Shown piece after piece: positions 18,201 through 25,511 of a stretch of DNA of 64,000 bases. The notes beneath the pieces are model-generated. The model was not told where the DNA came from. It did no database searches and saw only the letters and a list, made by a program, of their open reading frames with translations. How positions within the stretch are numbered: the stretch's first letter is position 1; every line of letters begins with the position of its first letter. This stretch comes from Streptomyces sp. T12 (GTDB lineage Bacteria; Actinomycetota; Actinomycetes; Streptomycetales; Streptomycetaceae): contig NZ_CP117866.1 in the NCBI RefSeq assembly GCF_028736035.1, forward strand, positions 6,200,001 through 6,264,000, in the 5' to 3' direction. The translations under genes and the position numbers were made by a program.

Positions 18201-19813
18201 CAGTCGAGGCTCGGTTGACGGACACGGTGACGCAATTGGCCGCCGACAGAGCGCTGCTCCACTGCCTGTCTCGGATGACGGTCGGCCAGAAACAGGCACT
18301 CAGCGCCTATGCCTCGGCCACGGCGAACGCCGGCAAGGGAACAACGGGACTCAGCAAGCGGCACCTGAAGGCGGCCCGTTCCGCGATGCGTGATGCGCGT
18401 GGGGCAGTCCCGGCCTGGGTCATGCCGATCAAGCAGGTCGCCGAAATGATCGACCCCGAGCCGGACGCCTTCGACGTCGTCATCGTGGACGAGGCGAGCC
18501 AGGTCGGCCTGGACGGACTGATGCTGCTGTGGCTCGCTCCGAGGATCATCGTCGTGGGTGACGACCGGCAATGCGCCCCGTTCTTCACGGGCGGCAAGCA
18601 CGACCGCATCAACGAAAGCCTCGACACACGCTTGCCTCATCTCACTGACTGGCAACGGGACGGGTTCAACCCCAAGTCGAACCTGTACGACCTGTTGTCC
18701 GCGCGCTTCAGCCAGACGATCCGGCTCACTGAGCACTTCCGGTGCATGCCGGAGATCATTAAGTGGTCCTCCGCCCAGTTCTATCCCGACAACGAACTCG
18801 TGCCGTTGCGGCAGTACGGAGCAGACCGGCTCAAGCCCCTCGAAGTCGTCCATGTCCACGAAGGTCACTGTGAGGGGCATCGAGAGCGTCTGGTGAACCG
18901 CCCCGAGGCTGAACGTGTCGTCACCAAGCTGCGCGAACTGTCGGAGGACGAGGCGTACGCGGAACGGAGTTTCGGAGTCATCGTGCTCCGTTCCGGCCAC
19001 CAGACGCGGCTGTTGGAAGATCTCATTGATACGGAGATCGACGCGGCGGTCCGGGAGCGGCACAACATACGTGTCGGCACGGCTGAACAGTTCCAGGGGG
19101 ATGAACGAGACGTCATCCTGCTGTCGCTGGTCATCGACGCCGACAACAACCGGGCACTGACTGGCAGGGCTGACGGAAGGCGCTTCAATGTGGCTGCCAG
19201 CCGGGCCCGCGACCAGATGTGGCTTTTCACCTCCGTCACACCGGACCAACTGCGTAGCACGGACCTGCGGCACTCCCTGCTCACCTACATGCAGTCGCCG
19301 CCGGAACTCCAGGGCGCTTCTCCCAGCCTCTCCGCCGTTTCGCCAGACGAACTCTGCCGACCGTTCGACTCCCTGTTTGAACAGCGAGTCTTCATCAAGA
19401 TCAAGGAACGCGGCTACCACGTCGTCCCCCAGTGGGAAGTCAGCGGCAAACGCATCGACCTCGTCGTCGTCGGAGAGACGGGACGCCTCGCCGTGGAGTG
19501 CGACGGCAGCCCCTATCACTCCACCCCTGACCAGATCCGTGACGACTACGAGCGAGAGCGGGAACTGCGCCGGGCCGGCTGGCAGTTCTGGCGCATACGC
19601 AGCAGCGAGTTCGCCCTCTCTGCGGAGGATTCGCTGACTCCGTTGTGGAAGCGTCTTGACGCTCTGGGAATCCGGCCTGGAGTCACCGAGGAAGTCCAAG
19701 GCGACTCGGGGAGCACTTGGTCCCCAGTCGAGATGGACGATGCCGACCTCACCACCGATGAACTCGACGCCATGCTCGATGAGGATGCGTCCGTCTCTCT
19801 CGAAGGAGCCTGA
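15242..19813 (+). CDS. SF1 helicase fused to Vsr/MTES_1575-type nuclease (Hhe-like)
   Basis: 1,523 residues. Walker A GPPGTGKTHT begins near residue 401, and Walker B VVIVDEAS with GDDRQCAPFF follows near 1082-1110, separated by a long helical insertion (about 460-1030). Later SF1 motifs include GTAEQFQGDERDVILLSL and NVAASRARDQMW. The C-terminus (about 1385-1480) is a small nuclease domain: LFEQRVFIKI, RIDLVVV (Asp about 1406) and AVECDG (Glu about 1419), then WRIRSSEF, matching the MTES_1575/Vsr-like type. Helicase-Vsr fusions are known antiphage proteins (Hhe in Gao and colleagues 2020); equivalence is inferred. The next gene starts 2 bases after its stop. Confidence 0.88.
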   Translation: MSLHAGLRASNAEAVHHTRQLIEYMREIVRSSHKPVRDWQKYPEVLWLSGLPDDELRRRPDGYRTLLNVEHRPPRPAPVLPAVLEGWVDPEAAVTAAEEPPPLADSGPGQGWEEDEDGDLFEVFEIRREDAQDVLRAYTRWVAAWRKWSEGERAEQPYRELHQQLYRMATRIQQDGEEYEAVLGAGFLTIGAARPSGRVARHILTAPLILTVNPEDISVKVVLAPGDPARLEDSEFLDGDEGYSARLLGSLRERVSTEGFHPLSADALEVLGGWSERAFGTDRAVGFHRGWGRPPADLALPVPTLGFAPAIILRQRGQGALVNFYDGIANRLAQPGAISPLGLAQLLYQLEPEDRRAWGTTGGYEVQPALGPDPLFPLLSNDAQRNVLRRLQTDTGVVVQGPPGTGKTHTIANLVCALLADGKRVLVTSEKGQALKVLRQQLPDKLRSLCVLQGDRRHDGSDDLEQSVRALSQLSATQSPERLAERIKSLEAARSELLSSRARLRDDLRAVREGEWYEHLDVAPGYSGRLAAIVEKVTANASKHDWMPALPAAAPREPLLSQDEAQRLLGLVTRHGAVVLDEHAARCPDPSDFIAPILFEEAVTDLDAAVRACAEAASDALALELANQGSELITTLVGLLDAAEHALQSEGLPGDPAAWPPEEWTTRALQDGMAGQRQQLWDGVRRSAARAEEVQSTLRDIPFAVLDVPEVALAEESRLIAAGRDLEQFMRGGGKLRKLAPKAVQKEAQGLLQGCRVDGRLPNTPEEIVALVAHLAARQCVRQLNERWQGVGVPAAEGSTEVALSELLDRMPTLRAVDEFTQSVRTVHGVLLKARIKATVRTAEQWDDVRTSATGAERLLHARQAEEKLRSIAEQFPRPDARGVAELAEVHRAVAARDPQAYASAIDALTEAFHREADRREARKLLERLAEDHAELARHFAESPTEPAWETRLVDLAGAWAWRQARTFQDTMLTPGREAKLEGELEAVEARLTDTVTQLAADRALLHCLSRMTVGQKQALSAYASATANAGKGTTGLSKRHLKAARSAMRDARGAVPAWVMPIKQVAEMIDPEPDAFDVVIVDEASQVGLDGLMLLWLAPRIIVVGDDRQCAPFFTGGKHDRINESLDTRLPHLTDWQRDGFNPKSNLYDLLSARFSQTIRLTEHFRCMPEIIKWSSAQFYPDNELVPLRQYGADRLKPLEVVHVHEGHCEGHRERLVNRPEAERVVTKLRELSEDEAYAERSFGVIVLRSGHQTRLLEDLIDTEIDAAVRERHNIRVGTAEQFQGDERDVILLSLVIDADNNRALTGRADGRRFNVAASRARDQMWLFTSVTPDQLRSTDLRHSLLTYMQSPPELQGASPSLSAVSPDELCRPFDSLFEQRVFIKIKERGYHVVPQWEVSGKRIDLVVVGETGRLAVECDGSPYHSTPDQIRDDYERERELRRAGWQFWRIRSSEFALSAEDSLTPLWKRLDALGIRPGVTEEVQGDSGSTWSPVEMDDADLTTDELDAMLDEDASVSLEGA

Positions 19814-19814
19814 T

Positions 19815-20774
19815 GTGAACGAGATCTTCGACGACAGCACGCTGACGGAGATCGCCCACCTGATCTGTGGGGACGAGACGCCGCTGCTCTATCGGAAGGG
19901 GTACGAGATCGCCGCGTTCTTCCAGCGGGCGGGCTGGGACGACGTTCCGGAGTACGACGGCACTCCGAGGCACAAGTGGGCTCGGGAACTCCTCAAGGAG
20001 CGGCAGGAGGACGGCACGGACGACGCCGAGCGTGCAATCCTGCGTCTGGCGAACCGCCTTGAGTACTACAACCAGCAGCAGGAGTACCGCGCCACGCTGA
20101 AGCGGCTGAACGAGATACTCGTGCTTGACGGTCGTCGGATCGGAGAGGACGGAGGCCAGCCGGTCTTCGTCCGCTGCGAAGCCGGTTTCGAGGACGAGGT
20201 GCGGCAGCTGCGGCGTGTCGAGCTGAAGGTCTCCGTGACGGAGGTGGTGAGCGACCCGAAACTTGCCGCCACTGTGCAACTCCGGCTGGACGAGGCACGC
20301 ATCTGCTACGAGCACGGCGCCTACACGTCAGCGGTCATCATGCTGGGCAGCCTCCTGGAAGGGGTGCTCGCACATGCCGCGCAGACGCGCGCCGCAGGCG
20401 TACGCATGCCGAAGCCGATGCGGAACATGGGACTGAAAGACTTCCTGGACTTCGCGTACGAAAACAAATGGATCGAGCACGATGCCAAACTGGCCTCGGA
20501 GCTAATCCGGCAGTGCAGGAATCTCGTCCATCCCCTGGCGGAGAAACAGAACGGACACAGCCCGAACCGTGACACGCTCGACATGTGCTGGCCGGTGGTG
20601 AATGCCACGCTGAATGATCTCGCGGCGACAGCGACGGCGCCCCCTGCCCCGCCTTCTCCGCGTGCGGCCGCTGATCGAGGTCGTGGCCGCAACCCCAATG
20701 CCTCCGCACAACGCCCAACGCCGGCCTCTGTCGCTCGTCGCCGTCCGGGCGGTGGAACAACCGCGGGCACATGA
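19815..20774 (+). CDS. AbiJ-NTD-like / HEPN (DUF4145-like) protein
   Basis: 319 residues from GTG 19815, with GAAGGAG upstream and the start overlapping the helicase stop region, so co-translation is likely. Residues 1-60 (EIAHLICGDETPLLYRKGYEI, FFQRAGW) resemble N-terminal domains of AbiJ-type abortive-infection proteins. Residues about 150-250 are a helical HEPN-like domain with DEARICYEHGAYTSAVIMLG and RQCRNLVHP (Arg232, Arg235, His239), the region that carries R-x4-6-H in HEPN RNases. The last ~50 residues are Pro/Arg-rich and disordered. A toxin or RNase partner of the helicase-nuclease is the working idea. Confidence 0.7.
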   Translation: MNEIFDDSTLTEIAHLICGDETPLLYRKGYEIAAFFQRAGWDDVPEYDGTPRHKWARELLKERQEDGTDDAERAILRLANRLEYYNQQQEYRATLKRLNEILVLDGRRIGEDGGQPVFVRCEAGFEDEVRQLRRVELKVSVTEVVSDPKLAATVQLRLDEARICYEHGAYTSAVIMLGSLLEGVLAHAAQTRAAGVRMPKPMRNMGLKDFLDFAYENKWIEHDAKLASELIRQCRNLVHPLAEKQNGHSPNRDTLDMCWPVVNATLNDLAATATAPPAPPSPRAAADRGRGRNPNASAQRPTPASVARRRPGGGTTAGT

Positions 20775-20876
20775 ACCGGGGGTGCATTCGATCCAGCGTG
20801 GGCGGAGAAAGTGCGGAGCGTCTGACGGCGCCTCCTCCGCCAGCGCAGAACATAGAACGCTGAGCCTGAAGACGGG

Positions 20877-22241
20877 TTACGTCGATGCGTCCGCAGTGCT
20901 CGTGCTGTTCCTCAAACGCAATAGGCGCATGGCCAGGACTGTTCCGTCTTCTTGGATCGAGACAGGGCCTCCCCATTTCGGATCCCACGTTTGCCCTGGC
21001 CAGGTGCCGCGCCTTGCGTAAATTTCGCTGCGGTACTCCTCGGCCTTCCCAGCGGAGAGGAGGGCGAAGAGATCGGCTGCGACTCCGGAGAATGCCTCTA
21101 CGCGCTTGTTGTTCAGCCGGAAGACGTGATCCGTGCCGACGAAGGGGATGCCGAGAAGCCTGTACGCCGCGTCCTGGACACTTCCTGAGGCCGCATGCGC
21201 GATACCGGCGTCGTAGCGTCGACTCCCCTGGTCGGTGGTGAGGTAGCGAGCGGTTGTAGCGCCGTCGCCTGAGAAGGCAGCTGTTCCGGCGGTCGCTGTC
21301 CGTGCCACGACCTGCTGGAACCACGCCGAGTCCTGGGACTGGACATGAAAACCGGGCTCGGACTGAGGAACGCCGTCACCGTGGGCGGGAAGCTGGATGC
21401 CTGGCACGATGTTTCTGTTTTCGGCTGGACTGTTCAAGCTCCGGAGCGGATTCTCGGGCGAGCCGTATAACCAGCCGTCCTCTCCACGTGCGTGCAGGAC
21501 ATGGACTGTGACGGGTCCTTCCGAAGGGAACTCCGTACTGAAGACAAGGCACGGTGTTTCGTTCCACGCGCCGATGTGCATGGCTTCGACATGGGCCGAG
21601 CGCGCAGCGAGTTGGGTGTAGGAAGGTTTGGGCCCTCCATGGTGCCCCGCGGTCGCGATCGGGAAGACACGTGACGGCTCACCCGGTTTCCAAACCTCGG
21701 CGAAGAAGTCGGGGCGGTAGGGGTAACCGGCTGAGCCCTTGGACCATCCAGCGCGTATGACTACATCGGCGCTGACGAAAGACACGAAGCGATCTGGATA
21801 GCGACGCCCGAGGGTGTGCCGTGTTAGGGCAAGGGCGAAACCCTGTCCCAACTCTCGCGACTGCAGACGCTTGTAGTCTCGGGCTATCCCTTTGGCTTCG
21901 GCGGACAACTGTACATAGCTCTCCGCTACGGCATCGAGAGCCTGGCTGTACTTGAGGCTTCCCCAATGTTCGGCGAGACCGCGCCCAGCGCCTTGTCGAG
22001 AGAGGGAGAGAGCCTGAGCGAGATCGTGCAGAACCTGCCATGGAGCCAGCTCTACTGACTGCCCAAGTTCCGCCCTTGGCAGGGCCTCCAGGCGGCTCTT
22101 CCGCCGGAGCGAGGTGCCTTTCTCTGCACGCTTCTTGTCATCCCTTGCCACGGCCGTCTCGACGCTGCCGACCAGCGCCACGTCCGACTGAACGGCTACG
22201 TTCGACGGCTGCGCGAGGTCCCGTAACACGCCTTTCGTCAC
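20877..22241 (-). CDS. Uncharacterised protein with nuclease-like core
   Basis: About 454 residues; the frame is open to TTG 22259, but GTG 22241 with AAGGCG 8 bases upstream is the likelier start. I do not recognise a family. Around residues 165-250 the order strand-strand-helix-strand appears: YPYRPDFFAEVW, RVFPIATAGHHGG, QLAARSAHVEAMHIGAW, PCLVFSTEF. This recalls a restriction-endonuclease fold, but the position of the E-x-K pair reads I-A-T-A, so it may be inactive or use other residues. It is convergent with the HEPN gene and upstream of nothing obvious on its strand. Confidence 0.6.
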   Translation of the reverse strand: MTKGVLRDLAQPSNVAVQSDVALVGSVETAVARDDKKRAEKGTSLRRKSRLEALPRAELGQSVELAPWQVLHDLAQALSLSRQGAGRGLAEHWGSLKYSQALDAVAESYVQLSAEAKGIARDYKRLQSRELGQGFALALTRHTLGRRYPDRFVSFVSADVVIRAGWSKGSAGYPYRPDFFAEVWKPGEPSRVFPIATAGHHGGPKPSYTQLAARSAHVEAMHIGAWNETPCLVFSTEFPSEGPVTVHVLHARGEDGWLYGSPENPLRSLNSPAENRNIVPGIQLPAHGDGVPQSEPGFHVQSQDSAWFQQVVARTATAGTAAFSGDGATTARYLTTDQGSRRYDAGIAHAASGSVQDAAYRLLGIPFVGTDHVFRLNNKRVEAFSGVAADLFALLSAGKAEEYRSEIYARRGTWPGQTWDPKWGGPVSIQEDGTVLAMRLLRLRNSTSTADAST

Positions 22242-22492
22242 CCTTGGTTTCGCCTTCAACCTGCACGCCCCCAGTGTCCACGCGATCTGTACACGTCAAG
22301 GTGGAAAGCTATGCCCCGAGTGCGGGGCGCACGCAAGTGCGCATGCCTGCGTAACAGAGGCATGCGAGCTGGCTGCTCTGCGTCGGTGGTCAGGCGCTGA
22401 ACTCCGCTTCGGAGGAGCGGATCTCGGCGGTGAGCCAGTGGCGCCTTTCCAGTAGCCGGCGGCTAGGCGGGCGACAGTCCCGCCCCGAGTGG

Positions 22493-22547
22493 CCAGCCCA
22501 TTGGCGAGCGTTTGCAGGTGTTTGACGTGGGTCAAGTAATGGGCTGG
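22493..22547. repeat. Inverted repeat in a 430-bp non-coding stretch
   Basis: Perfect 10-bp arms CCAGCCCATT and AATGGGCTGG with a 35-base interior. The whole 22242-22674 stretch between two minus-strand genes has no supported coding frame; a promoter for the gene at 20877 is expected here, and a structured RNA cannot be excluded. Confidence 0.45.
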
Positions 22548-22633
22548 CGGAGGGCGTCGCCGTTGCACCATCGGGTGGGGTCGGCTCACTGTGTTTGCGG
22601 TGCTGGAAGGATGTTTGGCTCTGCCGCCTACTT

Positions 22634-22658
22634 GCCTCTGTAAGGTGTATACAGAGGC
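22634..22658 (-). terminator. Hairpin after the XRE gene
   Basis: Perfect 9-bp arms GCCTCTGTA and TACAGAGGC around 7 bases, 17 bases beyond the stop of the XRE gene. It is a plausible terminator for the ImmA-XRE transcript, without a clear T-run. Confidence 0.55.
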
Positions 22659-22674
22659 GAGGGTTTTCTGGAGA

Positions 22675-23109
22675 TCATCCATCCATGGATTCGCTTGTCC
22701 GGATGGCAGTGTAGATGTACTGCCACCTTTCCTTCGTTCGAGGGGGCTCGCCTCTAAACTGGATCTGGCTCAGCATTCTTACGTCCGCTTCAGGGAGATT
22801 CTCCTGATCAGCGAATTCACGGAGGCTGTCTGGGATTTCGACGCTAGGGGCCGAGAGGAGCTTGCGCCCGAGAAGATCGGACATTGTGACGCCTAGCGCC
22901 TTGGCGATGGCGTAAAGCGTTTCGGCTGAGGGGCGACGGGCTTCGGGGTTGTTCTCAAGGCTGGACAGGTACCCCTTGCTGACAGAGGCCCGTTCCGCCA
23001 GTTGGCTCAAGCTGAGGCTGCGTTCCAGCCGGTATCGGCGGATCCTCCCACCGGCCCCGCTGTCGCTTTCGTTCGTCGCACGCGAACGCCCCTGTGCCTC
23101 AGGCGGCAT
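22675..23109 (-). CDS. XRE-family helix-turn-helix regulator
   Basis: 144 residues. A classical Cro/CI helix-turn-helix occupies about residues 22-80: IRRYRLERSLSLSQLAERA, SVSKGYLSSLEN, ETLYAIAKALGVTMSDLLG. The C-terminal 60 residues are helical and may be the interface for the metalloprotease encoded just upstream, with which it overlaps by 11 bases. HTH-ImmA pairs act as de-repression switches: the protease cleaves the repressor under stress. It probably binds the double palindrome at 24008-24048. Confidence 0.88.
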   Translation of the reverse strand: MPPEAQGRSRATNESDSGAGGRIRRYRLERSLSLSQLAERASVSKGYLSSLENNPEARRPSAETLYAIAKALGVTMSDLLGRKLLSAPSVEIPDSLREFADQENLPEADVRMLSQIQFRGEPPRTKERWQYIYTAIRTSESMDG

Positions 23110-23986
23110 GGTTCGACCTGCGTTTGCGAGTGGGTGTGATCAGCGCAAGTACACGCATGTGCTGCTCCCCTTGGTTGTCAATGTAGGGATAGAGGCGGCT
23201 GCTGACATGGACTGGGCATGTCGAGGCGCTGGTCAAGCCCTTGAGGGTAGCCGACTCTTCGACGCGCTCTCCGTTCAGGGCCCGGCCGAAAACACTGCTC
23301 TCAGGGACGGACTTGTGCTTGGGCACGAAAGGCCAGGAGCCGCTTGTGTTGGTGTAGGCCCACTGGACCCGCAGCGCCGGCTGAGCATTGGGCTGTGTCG
23401 GTTTGCACGCCGGCTCGAAGCCGACGAGTAGCGCTGGCTCGGGATACAGCGTCACTAGTCGGCGCGCTGTGGCTTCAAGGCTGGCGTCGTAACGGATCGC
23501 GAGGCGTTCGATGAGATCGAGAGTCGGCTCGTTGCCAGCTAGATCGGCGGAGAACCAGCTGCGAGGAAACAGCAGCTCTGCGGCGCCGACATCGCAGAGT
23601 GCTTCCAGACTCGCGTTCCGCGGCGAAGTCTCGGGTGGAGGTGCGGCCGGGTCGCACCGGTACTGGGGCACCGACCGGAAGCCTGGCATGAACGTGTGCT
23701 TGATCTCGTGGAAAGCCGTGAAGCGCTGTTTTCCATGGCTGTCACCGGCTCGCAGGGTGATCGCAAGCCCCTCCTCGCCAGGGACGAGGCAGCCAGCCCA
23801 AGGTATCTCCGCCTCATCGATGCTGATCACGTCGCGCATCGAGGCGACGATGTCATGACTAATGGGCGGCTCGAGACCCAGCTCCAGGAGGAGCTCCTGG
23901 GCGAGTTCCACCACTAGCTGGGAGTCGGGCGTCCCCGGAGACTCCAGCCGAGCCAGTTCTAGGGCGGAAAGCGGCGACAGACGCAT
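23099..23986 (-). CDS. ImmA/IrrE-family metallopeptidase
   Basis: 295 residues from ATG 23986; GTG 23992 is an alternative, and neither has a strong ribosome-binding site. The zinc motif FHEIKHTF (HExxH, about residue 92) sits in AITLRAGDSHGKQRFTAFHE context typical of ImmA/IrrE, with the downstream acidic residue supplied by EALCDVGAAELLFPRSWF. A C-terminal domain of ~100 residues (from PNAQPALRVQWAYTN) is extra and could be the sensor. It is the first gene of a two-gene operon with the XRE regulator, divergent from the ubiquitin-like operon. Confidence 0.88.
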   Translation of the reverse strand: MRLSPLSALELARLESPGTPDSQLVVELAQELLLELGLEPPISHDIVASMRDVISIDEAEIPWAGCLVPGEEGLAITLRAGDSHGKQRFTAFHEIKHTFMPGFRSVPQYRCDPAAPPPETSPRNASLEALCDVGAAELLFPRSWFSADLAGNEPTLDLIERLAIRYDASLEATARRLVTLYPEPALLVGFEPACKPTQPNAQPALRVQWAYTNTSGSWPFVPKHKSVPESSVFGRALNGERVEESATLKGLTSASTCPVHVSSRLYPYIDNQGEQHMRVLALITPTRKRRSNHAA

Positions 23987-24007
23987 GTTCACGGTTGAGA
24001 GTAGCGC

Positions 24008-24048
24008 GTTCCCGACCGAGAACGCTACGATCGTTCTCGGTCGGGAAC
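24008..24048. promoter_or_regulatory. Double palindromic operator between protease and Ubl genes
   Basis: A perfect inverted repeat: 17-bp arms (24008-24024 and 24032-24048) separated by 7 bp. Each arm contains a shorter near-palindrome of the form GTTCyCGryCGrGAAC. The region lies 22 bases before the ImmA start and 32 bases before the Ubl start, so one site pair can silence both directions. The XRE product is the likely ligand. Confidence 0.8.
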
Positions 24049-24080
24049 ACTCCTGACTCTCTAGTGAACAGGAGTCTCCT

Positions 24081-24401
24081 GTGACGACAGACAAGGGAAC
24101 CGCTGTGGATGTGCAGACGGAGGGCCGAGGTCACGACCGCACGCGCGTCGTGACCATCGACAACAAGGACAGCGGTGACACCATCAAGCTCCGCCGTGAG
24201 GTCACTGACACGATCGAGTCGATCATCGCCGCGATGTATGAGGAGTTTCGGCGGGTACGGGACGCCGAAGACCGGCTGACATGTCGGCGGAACGGGGAGG
24301 ACGTGTTCCAGTTCGCTTCGCTGACGCTGGAGGAGTATCTCCGACAGGGGCACTGCCAGGACCTGCACTGGTCCTTCGTCGGTGGAACCGGCGGGGCGTG
24401 A
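24081..24401 (+). CDS. Ubiquitin-like protein (BilA-like)
   Basis: 106 residues from GTG 24081, after AACAGGAG. From residue ~21 the chain follows ubiquitin by eye: strand pair TRVVTIDNKDSGDTIKLRR, helix start TDTIESIIAAMYEEF (compare the SDTIENVKAKI of ubiquitin), then DRLTCRRNGEDVF, LTLEEYLRQGHCQDLHWSFV. It ends VGGTGGA, so removal of one residue would expose a Gly-Gly terminus ready for E1. It is a single domain, while the studied BilA proteins have two. It is the first of four overlapping genes with E2, JAMM protease and E1. It is expected to be conjugated to a target through that cascade. Confidence 0.85.
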   Translation: MTTDKGTAVDVQTEGRGHDRTRVVTIDNKDSGDTIKLRREVTDTIESIIAAMYEEFRRVRDAEDRLTCRRNGEDVFQFASLTLEEYLRQGHCQDLHWSFVGGTGGA

Positions 24402-24952
24402 TGTCCTCACCGTCTCCGGCTGATCCGCAGATCGCGGCCGCAGTGTTCGCGGATCATGTTGAGCGGGCGCTGGTGAGCGAGCTCGCTCGGAGGGATGGTT
24501 GGGCCTTTACCTGGCTCGACCCGCTGCATGTCGTGGCCGAGATCAAGGCGGGCCGAATGGGCGGCGACGGAGATCGCTTCTACGTGAAGCTGGGAGCCGA
24601 GTACTACGACCTGCACCCACCGACCACGGCCTTCGTATGTCCGCCGGAGCCGGAGGCGACGGGGACAGTCGCACCGCTTGCCTGGTCCTCGGCGCCAGCT
24701 GGCAGCCGCTGGCTTCCGGCTCTGGAACCCCTGCCGTGGTTCGCGATCCATGCCGCCTACGGCTATGCCGACGGATCCCGGCAGTTGGTGTGCTGCTCGA
24801 TGACGTTCGAGTACTACATCACAGGTCATAGCCCCACCGCGGGCCAGCAGTGGCAGCAGGGGCGACACACACTGATGGCAACGCTCAGTCGTATCCAAGA
24901 CGCCCTGGATAGCCCGAACTACAAAGGGCCTGCCGATGCTGTTCATCCCTGA
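24401..24952 (+). CDS. E2-like ubiquitin-conjugating protein (BilB-like)
   Basis: 183 residues; ATG 24401 shares its A with the Ubl stop. The UBC-like order is readable: RFYVKLGAEYYDLHPPTTAF (the Pro-Pro loop after a strand), then SRQLVCCSMTFEYY with two adjacent cysteines (131, 132) where E2s have the catalytic G-x-I-C-L segment, then W plus TLMATLSRIQDALDSPN, which mirrors the W-x(n)-TL-IQ-LL-x-x-PN helix of canonical E2s. One of Cys131/Cys132 should carry the thioester; the HPN triad is not obvious. It transfers the Ubl from the E1 encoded two genes downstream. Confidence 0.8.
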   Translation: MSSPSPADPQIAAAVFADHVERALVSELARRDGWAFTWLDPLHVVAEIKAGRMGGDGDRFYVKLGAEYYDLHPPTTAFVCPPEPEATGTVAPLAWSSAPAGSRWLPALEPLPWFAIHAAYGYADGSRQLVCCSMTFEYYITGHSPTAGQQWQQGRHTLMATLSRIQDALDSPNYKGPADAVHP

Positions 24953-25511
24953 AGCGGTCTGGGGGGAACTGCTCGATGCCTTCGCGCTGGCTCCGCCTCA
25001 CCATGAGCGAGTGGCGTACCTCGACGGCGCGCGTCTCCACAGTGATGACAGCGTCCTCCACGGGATCGCAACCACCGTGACTGTTCCCGATGCGATCACC
25101 AGCCCAGGTCGTTACCAGGTGACCTCAGCGGCCATGAACCAGGCCGGCGCACACTTCGAGCGCCTCGGTCTAGTGAGACTGGCTCAGGTGCACACCCACG
25201 GCAATCACCACGTCCAGCACTCATGGGTGGACGACCAGAACGCCTACAGCCAGATGGATGGGGCGCTTTCCCTCGTACTACCTCACCACGCCGCCCGACG
25301 TCCCACGCCACTGCAAGCAGGCATTCACCTGCGCGGTCCTGAGGGGTGGTGCTGGATATCTGGGGACGAGATCCACCAAGTGCTGCGCTTGGTGCCCAGC
25401 CTCATTGATCACAGGAGCACTCAGTGGCACGCATCTCAGACCGACACGAAGGCGACCTCAAAGGCCAGCTCACTCCGTTCACGGATCTTCAGCCGGTGGC
25501 CGTGGCGGTAG
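24936..25511 (+). CDS. JAMM/MPN deubiquitinase-like protease (BilC-like)
   Basis: 191 residues; overlaps the E2 gene by 17 bases. The complete JAMM zinc motif is present: Glu24 (PHHERVAY) and H86-T-H88 followed after seven residues by S96-W-V-D99. Such proteases mature the Ubl precursor or remove it from targets. The Ubl here ends one residue beyond Gly-Gly, so a maturation role fits. The last ~30 residues are Ser/Lys/Arg-rich and lie in the 88-base overlap with the E1 gene, so they may be a by-product of that overlap. Confidence 0.87.
   Translation: MLFIPEAVWGELLDAFALAPPHHERVAYLDGARLHSDDSVLHGIATTVTVPDAITSPGRYQVTSAAMNQAGAHFERLGLVRLAQVHTHGNHHVQHSWVDDQNAYSQMDGALSLVLPHHAARRPTPLQAGIHLRGPEGWCWISGDEIHQVLRLVPSLIDHRSTQWHASQTDTKATSKASSLRSRIFSRWPWR

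Noticed and set aside
17390..19840. 816-codon open frame opposite the helicase-nuclease gene
   Set aside because: It is a shadow: the plus-strand frame has all helicase and nuclease motifs, and the antisense product lacks any domain-like pattern.
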